DNA of 64,000 nucleotides. Source: Clarireedia homoeocarpa (taxonomy: Eukaryota > Ascomycota > Leotiomycetes > Helotiales > Rutstroemiaceae). The translations under genes and the position numbers were made by a program. The stretch spans positions 310,001 to 374,000 of the forward strand of contig LNKV01000005.1 of assembly GCA_001465935.1 (NCBI GenBank), given 5' to 3'. Positions 13,083 to 22,099 of this stretch are shown piece by piece; within the stretch, counting starts at the first letter, position 1; each line of letters begins with the position of its first letter. A model generated the notes under the pieces. That model saw only the letters and a list, made by a program, of their open reading frames with translations. It was not told the origin of the DNA and ran no database searches.

Positions 13083-13347
13083 TGTTGGAACCACTAAAAG
13101 CGGGGTAGGTGGGGTGGGGCCCACTACCCTAAACTGAACGTCGTAGTGATCAATTAGGCTCACGAAGCCTATGACTTCAGGCTTGCGAAGCCTGTGGATT
13201 AGGCTGCTCTAGGCATATGACCTATGCTAAATGGAAGTTTGAAGGCAGTCGAATCAAGCATCAGTTGTACCTATCATTTGCACCTATTGTTAAATCCATT
13301 GAAGCCTATAAGTACTATATATAGTGTACTACCCGCTGAAGACCGTC
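13083..13347 (+). repeat. Left LTR of Copia-1
   Basis: Starts TGTTGG and probably ends at the CA of CCGTCA. It contains one copy of a GGCTTGCGAAGCCTGT unit that is tandemly repeated in the right LTR. It also contains a 39-bp stretch (13206-13244) matching the protease-coding part of the same element. Confidence 0.7.
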
Positions 13348-13352
13348 AAGAG

Positions 13353-13364
13353 GTTATGAGCCCG
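13353..13364 (+). promoter_or_regulatory. Primer-binding site, half-tRNA-iMet type
   Basis: GGTTATGAGCCC lies about 5 bp after the LTR end and is complementary to the anticodon stem-loop of initiator tRNA-Met (GGGCTCATAACC). Copia and Ty5 are known to prime from such an internal tRNA-iMet fragment rather than the tRNA 3' end. Confidence 0.6.
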
Positions 13365-15632
13365 GGAGCCTTATAAGCCCTGGGATTTAACTATATTCGA
13401 CTGTTCGGAGAAGCCTAATATTAGGCTGTTGCCTCAACTACAACATGGACGACTTCGGGCTTGAGAAGTCTAGAATTGCGAAGCTTACTGGGACGAATTA
13501 TAGGCCCTGGAGCATTCAGGTCAGGACCCTTCTTAGAGGGTTAGGCCTGTGGGACGTAGTTGAGGATGGACTCAAGAGCTCTGTAGCTAAGAGGGCAACA
13601 GAGAAGCCAGGAGTGCCGGAAGCCCCTAAGCTTCCGGACTTAATAATGAAGGATGCTAAGGCTAGCTCCTTAATTATAGGCTTGTGTAGCCGGGATGCAC
13701 TAGACCACATACTACTATGTGAAAGTGCTAGTGCCCAATGGGAGGTACTGGAGTCGCTGTATAGACCCCTGGGACTACAGCAGCTGGGTACTAAGATCAG
13801 GGCCTTTAACAGTTATAAGGCGCCTGAGGGTAAAGGAGTCATTGAAGTGGCCAATTACCTTAGTACTCTACAAGCTGAGATAGGGGCAATTGACCCTAAA
13901 GAAAAGCCCTCTGAGACAGTTAAGAGGGCCCATCTCTATAAGCTAGCCGGGGAGCTAGATCAGCGGTTTGAGCCACTGATTCTTCAGCTGGAATTGAGGG
14001 AAACACCCCTGGATTTCGAAGCTACAGTGGCTAAGCTGGCTGAATGGGAACGCCGGTTAGGCCCTAAGGAGGGGGTCAAGGAAGGGGCACTTAGTGCTCA
14101 AACAGCAAAAGGAAAGAAGGGCTCCAAGGATAAGGCCAAGAAGCCTAAGGGAGCTTGTTTTGGCTGTGGTCAGCAAGGGCACTTTAAGGCCGAGTGCCCG
14201 GAATCAGGGGACAAGAAGTCCGGTTCAGGGGGGAAGAAGGCCAGTACAGGGCCACTGGCTACACCCAGTGGTGGGGAAGGCTTATCCCCCAAACAGGCCC
14301 AGGCCAATATAGCTGAAATCAGCTGGATGGCTACAGCAGCTACAGGGCAGTCAGAGCCTGGATACAGCAGCCAGGAGCCAGTATGGATAGTGGACTCGGG
14401 GTGTTCCAGGCATATGACATATGCTAAGTGGAAGTTTGAGGACTACACTGAGCTGGATGAGCCAATTGGTGTCACTACTGCTTCGGGGGCTGTCATATAG
14501 GCTGTAGGCCAAGGGACAGTCAGGCTGAAGACTATTGTACAGGGCCAAATTAGGCCAGTTAGGCTGCTGGACGTATTGCATGTTCCAGGGCTGGCTGGGT
14601 CCCTTATTTCAGTACTTCAATTGCAAAATAAGGGCCTAACCATTGAGACTACAGTAGGGCCAAGAAGGGAGCTTTTAATCAAGTGCCAGGGTACTACAGT
14701 GGGCCTAGCCTGTAGGGTAAGCCAGGCATATGTTCTTCAGGGGCCTAGCCTAGAACCAGGGGCAGGGGCATTTAAGGCAACAGTTCGGGAGCCTAATAGC
14801 CCTGAAGCCATGCTGTGGCACCGGCGATTAGGACATTTGAGCCCAGGCTCAATCCGGGACCTTCATAGGGTCACTACAGGCTTAAAGGAGCCAATAAAGG
14901 GGCTAAGAGAGCCATGCGAAGTGTGTATCACTTCCAAGTCTGCAAGGGTACTGAACCGGACCCCTTCAGTGCATAGTACTAAAGCATTGGAAAGGGTGTT
15001 CAGTGACTTTTGGGGGCCTTATAGTACGCCTGGGCTAGCCGGAGAAGCCTATATGCTGACATTTACTGATGACTATACCCGGAAATCATGGGTTTTCTTC
15101 ACTAAAGAGAGGAAGGAGCTCAGGGAGGTCTTCCAAGTGTTCAGGGCAAGGGTAGAGGCTGAGACTGGCTTAAGGCTCAAGAAGCTTAGGTGCGATAATG
15201 CACTGGAATACAGGGCTCTGGAAAAAGCATTAGTGGCTACAGGGTTACAATTTGAGTTCACCACCCCCTATACGCCGGAACAGAATGGGGTGTCAGAGAG
15301 GCTTAATAGAAGCCTAATGACAGTAGCTAGGTCAATGCTACAGGATGCCCAGTTGCCCACAAAATTTTGGGCTGAAGCTGCTAATACAGCATGCTACTTA
15401 AGGAACAGGACCCCTATAGGGCCTGGGGGGATAACCCCGGAAGAAGCCTATAGTGGCAGGAAGCCACATGTAGGGCATTTAAGGGCATTTGGCTGTGTCG
15501 CATATGCCCATATCCCCAAAGAGAGACGCCAGAAGCTGGACCCAAACGCTAAGAAAATGGTCCTTATAGGCTATATGCCTACAGCCAGGCAGTACAGGCT
15601 GTACGATCCGGCGGCTAATAAGGTGGTACTGG

Positions 15633-16484
15633 GAAAGTTATGAGCCCTCTTTGATTCCGTTTTCAAGAATCACGTTATCAAGACATTTCACAAACATTTG
15701 TTAAGAGCCCTTGGGCCGTTCTTTGCGACATTCTTCACATTATTCACCAAACATACTTGCAACTTCGAACAAAATGGCGGGAGGCAAGACCAACTCACGC
15801 ATTCTTGAATCATCATCTGACTGGAGGCGATGGATAGCAACTGTTAAATCCATTGCAATGACCGGCTTCGACATCTGGGATTTAATAAACCCAGATCTCA
15901 CTGAACAACCGCAGCAACCGGTTGAACCAGCTGCGCCAGAATACAGCGACTTTGCTGCCAATGCGACGACTTACATAGCTCTTTCCGCGGATCAAAGGGA
16001 AGAATATAAAATGACCTACCAGCGCTTTAAGGACATTCATCTCACCAGATACCACAATCAGATCAATAAGCTGGATACAATAAATCAGCTCATCCGAGAA
16101 CACCGTATCTGATCGTAACAAGGCCTACATCGAAGATAAGTTCACGGTCTGGGCTAAGCTTGTTGCACTCAAATCACGGTTCGCGCCAGCGGACTATGTG
16201 CGGAAGAACGAACTTGCCAATATTTTTGGCCAAATGAGGCACTACGATAGGAGCCAAAACATTGAACATTGGCTCGAAAAATAGCAGACAATCCATAAAG
16301 AATGCAAGGACTTGGATATAACTGAAGTCCAAGGAAACGCGCCTCAATTTATATTCCTTCATGCTATATCGTCGGCCTATTCAGGATGGGCCAACGCCTA
16401 CCAATTCGAACTGAACAAGCAACAGTTATGAGCCCTCTTTGATTCCGTTTTCAAAAACCTCATGTTTTTCCATAGTTTTTCACA
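15633..16484 (+). mobile_element. Small gag-only terminal-repeat element (TR-GAG/TRIM-like) inside Copia-1 pol
   Basis: GGTACTGG occurs on both sides (15625-15632 and 16485-16492), consistent with a duplicated target. A 31-bp perfect direct repeat lies near each end (15636-15666 and 16424-16454). After it both ends diverge but reach TTTCACA-type sequence, giving possible 50-60 bp terminal repeats. Between them is a leader and a broken copia-type gag frame; no pol is present. Each repeat contains GTTATGAGCCC, complementary to the tRNA-iMet anticodon loop. It may be a non-autonomous LTR element or a partial reverse-transcription product. Confidence 0.6.
15774..16431 (+). pseudogene. Copia-type gag fragment within the small nested element
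   Basis: The ATG at 15774 opens a frame reading MAGGKTNSRILESSSDWRRW, typical of the start of copia Gag (substrate-adapter region of the UBN2 type). The frame stops at 16112 but continues in another frame (DRNKAYIEDKFTVWAKLVAL) with an internal TAG near 16280. It is therefore frameshifted and has a nonsense codon. No zinc knuckle or protease follows. Confidence 0.65.
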
Positions 16485-18499
16485 GGTACTGGCTACAGCA
16501 CCGGTATTTAATGAGAACAAGCATATGGGCATAGCTGAGCCTAATGCAATGCCTGGGCCGGAAGTGCATACTGAGCCGGAGCTCCCAGAGGGGGATACAA
16601 TTGTAGTGGATACGAGCCACTTATATGCCCCTGGAAGCCCTGAAATCGAAAGCCAGGAAGGCCCTGAGCTAGGGGGCATGGACAATTCTGACAGCTCTGA
16701 ATTAGGTGAGCTTAGTGATCAAGAAGACCCTGAAGCCCCTGAATTTGGGGGGGATAGTGCGATAGAGAGCACTGAAACTCAGGGGGCTCAGGAAGCCCAG
16801 GAGACCCAGGAGGCTCAGAGCCCGGAAAATCAAAGTGGTCGCAGCTTCAGGCCTAGGAAGCCTGTAAATTATGCCCTGTCAGTGACTACTAAAGTCAACT
16901 TACCCCGGAACTACACTGAAGCTATTGAGGACCCAGTCTGGGGGGCTTATTGGAAGGAGGCCATTAAGGATGAGCTAGCTAAGCTACAGGCTCTTGGCAC
17001 CTGGGAGTATGCTGTACTGCCTGAAGGAAAGAAGCCGGTAGGCACTAAATGGGTGTTTGCGGTCAAATACACCCCTACTGGCTTAATTGACTGTTTTAAG
17101 GCTAGGCTAGTAGCCCAGGGCTTCAGCCAGGTGCCGGGAGATGACTTTCTAGAGACCTTCAGCCCTACAGTCCGGCAAGAGAGCCTGAGGGCATTACTGG
17201 CCATAGGGGTATATGAGGACCTGGAGATTAAGCAGGTGGATGTAGTTAGTGCCTATCCAAGGGCTAAGCTACATGCCACCATATATGCTAAGGTGCCCCT
17301 AGGCCTGGAAGGATGCCCTGAAGGAAGGGTACTGTCATTAAAAAGACCCTTATATGGGCTCAAGCAGTCAGGCCGGGAATGGTACATTGAAGCTTGTAGT
17401 GGCTTCAAGAAGCTGGGCTTCCAGCTCTTATATAGCGACCCCAGTGTGTTCAGGAACCCTGGATCAGGAATCCTTATAGGCCTGTATGTCGATGATATAC
17501 TGATATTAGGACCTGTACTACAGAAGGTACAGGATGTGATTAAGGGCATTTCAGGCCTATGGCAAATAAAGGATTTGGGCGATGTAGGGGTAATTTTGGG
17601 CCTACAAGTGACCCGGAACAGGGAAGCCAAGACCCTGAAGCTGACCCAGGGGGCCTACATTAAGGACTTAATTGCGAGGTTCAAGCTGGAAGCAGCTAAG
17701 CCTATAAGCCTCCCTGTAGCCGATCGGAATGGCTTAACTAAAGGGGAGGCTAATGAGCCTCAGGCTGATCAGGCGCTATACCAGAGCGCTATAGGGGGCC
17801 TGCTGTAGTGTGCTAAGGGCACCAGGCCGGACATTACCTATGTAGTAGGGCAGCTGAGCCAGCACTGCAGTGACCCTAAGGTCAGGCATTGGAATACGGT
17901 CCTTAGGGTGCTCAGGTACTTAAAGGGCACCCAGGGATATGGCCTACAGTACGGGCATACAGGAAATGGAAGTCAGGAGCCTGTGCTACAGGGCTACTGC
18001 GATGCTGACTACGCCGGGGATACAACTGACAGGCGGTCAGTTTCAGGGCACTTGTACCTGCTCTTAGGGGGGCCAGTCACTTGGAACTCAGTGAAGCAGC
18101 GCTGTGTGAGCTTATCCACGACTGAAGCCGAATACATAGCCCTATCCGAAGCCAGCAAGCAAGGCCAATGGCTACGGGCCTTAATAAGGGAGGTGGACAG
18201 GCCTCAGTACCTGGGGGACCACCTGGAGGTGCCTATGCTTAGCGACAACCAGGGATGCATTGCCCTGGCCAAGGACCCTATAGCCCATGGCAGAACGAAG
18301 CATATAGAGGTCCGGTACCACTACATTAGGGACCTCATAGCCTATGGAAAGGCTACTGTAGTATACTGCGCAACGGCAGATATACTGGCGGATGTACTAA
18401 CTAAGCCCCTGCTACTTGCAGCCTTCAGGAGGTGTACTCAGGGGCTAATGAGCCTAGGATAAGGTGCTAGGGGGCATCTACAGTAGTCAGGAAGGGGGC

Positions 18500-18829
18500 T
18501 GTTGGACCTACTAATAGCGGGGTAGGTGGGGTATAGGCCCACTACCCTAAACTGAACGTCGTAGTATTCATTTAGGCTTACAAAGCCTATAACTCCAGGC
18601 TNNNNNNNNNNNNNNNNNNNNNNNNNNNNNNNNNNNNNNNNNNNNNNNNNNNNNNNNNNNNNNNNNNNNNNNNNNNNNNNNNNNNNNNNNNNNNNNNNNN
18701 NNNNNNNNNNNNNNNNNNNNNNNNNNNNNNNNNNNTTGCGAAGCCTGTGGGACGGGTTTGCGAAGCCTGTGGGACGGGCTTGCGAAGCCTGTAGGACGGG
18801 CTTGCGAAGCCTATGGAATCTATGACTTC
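18500..18829 (+). repeat. Copia-1 right LTR (first part) with 22-bp tandem array and assembly gap
   Basis: The LTR starts TGTTGG at 18500. Ns occupy 18602-18735. On the right of the gap there are three and a half copies (18736-18815) of a 22-bp unit containing TTGCGAAGCCTGTGGGACGG. The left LTR has only one related unit, so the array probably expanded and caused the gap. Confidence 0.75.
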
Positions 18830-19160
18830 TGAAAAGGCTTTTGAGAACATCGGATTGGACCTAGAACAAGAAATGGTCATTTTATGTGACAATCAACAAA
18901 CAATTCGACTAGTCTATATGGAAACTCCACGTTTAACCACCAAATTGAAGCATATCGATGTCCATTCATGTTGGATCAGACAAGAAGTACAACGAAAACA
19001 TGTTCAAGTCAACTGGATTCCAACCGCCGATATGGTGGTAGACGGCTTTACGAAGCTACTGCCTCCTCAGAAGCATGCCAAGTTCGTCAAACAGCTTGGA
19101 TTAACAGATATTACTACACAAATCGAAGGACTCATCTCTGATCAAAAGGATCAAAGCTGA
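18830..19160 (+). pseudogene. Copia-2 RNase H C-terminal fragment
   Basis: The frame contains VILCDNQQTIRLV, the TTKLKHIDVHSCWIRQEV segment and VNWIPTADMVVDGFTKLL. These are the conserved end of copia RNase H, comparable to the same part of Copia-1 at about 18240-18400. The N-terminal two thirds of pol are absent, so this is a remnant. Confidence 0.85.
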
Positions 19161-19330
19161 AGGGGGTGTGTGAGAAATGAGGGGATTCCCAAATTGAGAA
19201 ATGATCTCCTCTGGCCAAGTTGCCCACATCTCTCTATTTGTAAGCTACAGAATGTGCTAGAATCACACTTTTGGCTACAAGAATGAGGATATAAACCCTC
19301 TGGATTTACCATGTAGTTAGTTCTTCAGAT

Positions 19331-19748
19331 CACCAGGGGGTGCACTTACTACCGGACCACTACCTCAAAAAATCATCAGAAGTCTATGTTTTTGAATAAT
19401 CATTAGAAATTCAAATATCATTATTTTATTTTCAAAGCTAAGATCAATAAATACAATATATCCAAGATCGATTTTGATTTTTCAAAAACTTATAATATAA
19501 ATATTTGAAAAAGTTATTAAAAGTAGTATATAGACAAAATTTAAATTTCAATAAGATTTGATATATATAGTTTATATATTATATAATTACAAATAAGTAT
19601 TTTCTAAGACTCAAATAATCTATAAATTAAAAATTTAAGAAAAAATTTTAATTTCTTAGTTTTTAATTAATATTTGAAATTATTGAGATTTGGTGTATTT
19701 GGAGAGGTTTTTGAAGAGGTGGTCCGGTAGTGAGCGCACCCCCTGGTG
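19331..19748. mobile_element. MITE with about 41-bp terminal inverted repeats
   Basis: The left end CACCAGGGGGTGCACTTACT and the reverse complement of the right end CACCAGGGGGTGCGCTCACT match at about 37 of 41 positions. The 418-bp element is AT-rich and has no coding capacity. GAT flanks both ends (19328-19330, 19749-19751), a candidate 3-bp target duplication. Superfamily not assigned. It interrupts the Copia-2 LTR. Confidence 0.75.
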
Positions 19749-20061
19749 GATAGATCAGAATCAAGCATTTTTATCATTAGTTTCACAACTTCAGGATTAC
19801 GAAGCCTGTAGATCCGGATTACAAATAGGCTTGAGAGGCCTAAGGCAATAGGCCTGAAGGGCCTAAGGCAATAAGCCTGAAGAGCCTATAAATGTAGCTA
19901 GTCCTTCCCACTGTAGATAGCCTAGCAGTTCAGTTGAATCAAGTCTTTTCGTACCTAGTGTTAAATCCATTAGCTTATAAGCTGTGCATTTAGTGTACTA
20001 CACGCTGAAACCTATCGCCAAGCCGCAAAAGTAACTCCCACAACACGAGTTGGTATGCCAT

Positions 20062-20885
20062 CTACCTATCCGTCTTCCGAGCACAAGGTGCATCCTTTTC
20101 ATGATGATGATACTCGCAGCTCGGTCGAGTTCTAGGATCCTCCAGTCTCCAAGAATCAGGACGCATCATGAATCTTTTTAAGAGATCGAAAAAAAAATCT
20201 TCGTTGCCTGTCATAAGGCTTTGGGTGCACTTCACAAAATCAACGCTAATGTGTTTTGAGTCCCTCTCCTGCACTATAATATAATGAAGGTCATCACAAA
20301 TAAATCGTCGAAAAGGAGCACCCGCAGGTATTTTTTTGTAGCATTCCACCGTACGAGGAAGATAATCAGGTGCGCTCTGTTTCGGGAGCCATTCCCGATA
20401 TAGGTCAATAACGGCGTCTTTCAGTACGTCTAGACATAATTTGTCGGCAAGCATGTACACATCAAAAGCATTCCACGAACTGAAGTTCGGAGTAGCTTTG
20501 CTTGAGAGGTGACGAAGTTTCCCCACGTATACCCATTCCACAACAATATCAAATGCCTGTGGTAAATCATCGGGGAAGGATGCTTCGAGTTCCTTGGCTT
20601 CAATGAATCCACCGTTGAACATCTTATCAAAATAAGGAATCTTTTCGCAGAGGATAGTCTTATGAACCCGAAAGTGCCTCTTTTCAGGTCCGACGAAAAG
20701 ATCAACCATCTCTGTTCCTACCGATCTGAAGATTTATCAGTATGTCAAAGCGTAGTTTCATGAGCCGCAGACACTCACTCCAAAAACCCTGGACTCTCTT
20801 CCCGCGGGCGTTTAGCAGACAAAGCTTTGGCGCTTCCTTCATCAACCTTGCCATGCTTCGAGGTTTGTGGATTTGGGGTTGGCAT
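20062..20885 (-). CDS. BTB/POZ domain protein
   Basis: Exons, complement: 20885..20779 and 20725..20062, joined by a 53-nt GTGAGT/TTCAG intron, giving 256 aa. The BTB domain occupies about residues 38-115: VDLFVGPEKRHFRVHKTIL, then YFDKMFNGGFIEA, then DDLPQAFDIVVEWVYVGKL. This is the short, stand-alone fungal BTB type, with a C-terminal half lacking a recognised domain. Such proteins can act as Cullin-3 adaptors or simple dimerisation modules; no partner domain (Kelch, MATH) is present, so the role is unknown. The first exon (MPTPNPQTSKHG...) supplies a Lys/Pro-rich leader. The gene is intact although enclosed by transposons on both sides. Confidence 0.85.
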
Positions 20886-20975
20886 TGTTGCCGACTTCTC
20901 AACTTTTTTAACGGTATTAAAGCTTCGTGATAAAAGTCTTTTCAACTACAAACCATAAATCAGCATTCATATCAG

Positions 20976-21440
20976 TGTTACGACGTGCTTCCGGTGGATC
21001 ACGTGCAAGTGTTTATACTGAGAGCGACAAGTAGTGGATTGAGATTTGAGGCGATTGTAGTGACTAAGTAATGAAATTACTATTCGAGTTGAATACGAAG
21101 TTCTATAACTAAGGAAATGCCTTCAGTATATATAGACTTTGGGTTCTATCGGTTCCATAGTTTTTAAATGATGGAACCTATGGAACGATCACGTGTATCA
21201 CGTGTAGGAGTTCTCCTGTAGCCAATTAAGACTGCTAAGCCTAAGGTCCCCTAGACCACATGAGCTGATTCGTAAGAGCAATGTCGATTCGTAACCAAGT
21301 AATAAAATTACTATTTAAGTTAAGCACAAAGCTCCATATACTAAGGAAATACTAACTCTACTATAACAAGAACTAACACTAGCCCTGAGCCCTCGGTCCC
21401 TCGGTCCCCTAGCTATCCAATGAACAACAGGTTCGTAACA
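20976..21440 (+). repeat. Degenerate LTR-like sequence, TGTTACGA...TCGTAACA ends
   Basis: Ends form short inverted repeats. Two related internal stretches (about 21052-21135 and 21287-21375) share TACTAT and CTAAGGAAAT blocks. A related sequence lies in inverted orientation at 36712-36901, so this is a dispersed repeat family. No matching target duplication is seen; it may be two partly fused LTRs. Confidence 0.5.
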
Positions 21441-21803
21441 CCACCCACCCTACCACCTCACACCCACCATCGAACCACTGTATCCGTATCGAACGAAAAC
21501 CGAGAAACCCAAATCCAGGCTACTGCAAAACTCAAAAACTAGAACTTAGCTCCTAGCCAAAGGCCGGTCAGTATTCTACTTTTGCGTAAGAAAAGGAAAG
21601 GAAATAATAGCTATAACATTGAGTTGAAAGTCAAGGCAAAGTAGTACTGTACTGTACTAAGTGAGTGCACGGATTCCGTGTCTACTGTCATGATGTGACT
21701 ATTAAAAGTAATTGTTGGCTTTGGACTCAATAACTTAACTTAACTAGGGAACTCAAAAGATCCTGAGATCTCAAGGACGTAATTAAATACGTGAAGGGGC
21801 AGC
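21441..21803. other. Non-coding stretch between LTR debris and gypsy element
   Basis: No gene seen. The stretch consists of unremarkable repeats and runs such as TACTGTACTGTACT. Confidence 0.4.
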
Positions 21804-21937
21804 AGTAAAAAGTGGGAAAAAAAGGATCTATTCCCTAAGTTCTAACTACTTGGAGATGAAAATATAAGGACCACTGCGGGTGCCTGTATATACCACAATA
21901 GTACTTCTAAGCCTAGTCCATGACGACTTCCTCAATA
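21804..21937 (-). repeat. Gypsy 3' LTR
   Basis: Matches 30266-30403 almost base for base outside the N gap in that copy. The outer end (TATTGAGG on the minus strand) carries a CA-to-TA type change relative to the other copy. LTR limits could extend slightly further. Confidence 0.7.
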
Positions 21938-22099
21938 TGTAGGGGGGCGGGGCTAGTTGCGCCCTCGCAACTAAGCCGAGCCTAACAGCGCAGATAGATC
22001 GCAATAAACATCCTTTGCTAATATATAATAACCCTAATTCTCAGTATAATATAACCTTCTACCAGCCAGTTACACGAAATCCTTATCGCAGAAACGTCT

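Larger units (their letters stand above)
13445..18462 (+). pseudogene. Copia-1 gag-pol, inactivated by two stops and an insertion
   Basis: The frame starts at ATG 13445. Gag carries a CCHC zinc knuckle (CFGCGQQGHFKAEC, about nt 14155), followed by the protease motif WIVDSGCSRHM. A TAG at 14498-14500 interrupts the frame before integrase, which then continues in the same frame: HHCC zinc region; D-D-E core with TFTDDYT, RCDNALEY and QNGVSERLNR. The insertion at 15633-16484 splits the integrase/RT linker. RT has YVDD (about nt 17488), and RNase H has DADYAGD plus STTEAEYIALSEA. A second in-frame TAG lies at 17806-17808. Removing the insertion with one copy of an 8-bp duplication (860 bp) brings both halves into one frame. 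The first TAG is consistent with CAG-to-TAG, the RIP direction. Confidence 0.9.
18830..19787 (+). mobile_element. Copia-2: 5'-truncated copia fragment nested in the Copia-1 right LTR
   Basis: Only the RNase H end of pol (to 19160), a polypurine tract (GAAGGGGG) and one LTR (about 19169-19787, TGTGAGAAA...TTTCACA) remain. ACTTC flanks both ends (18825-18829 and 19788-19792), which looks like a 5-bp target duplication even though the 5' part is missing. The LTR is itself split by a MITE; without it the LTR is about 198 bp. Confidence 0.7.
13083..20018 (+). mobile_element. Copia-1: Ty1/copia LTR retrotransposon with nested insertions
   Basis: The left LTR begins TGTTGG at 13083 and a matching right LTR begins at 18500, directly after a polypurine tract (GGAAGGGGGC). 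The first 100 bp of the two LTRs differ at roughly a dozen positions, so the insertion is not recent. Gag-pol order is gag, protease, integrase, RT, RNase H, which defines the copia type. Pol is interrupted by a small element (15633-16484), and the right LTR by a gap, a truncated copia and a MITE before LTR-like sequence resumes at about 19793 and ends near 20018. The right end is approximate. No convincing target-site duplication was found. Confidence 0.85.

Noticed and set aside
18587..18892. Minus-strand frame spanning the N gap
   Set aside because: Most of it is undetermined bases.
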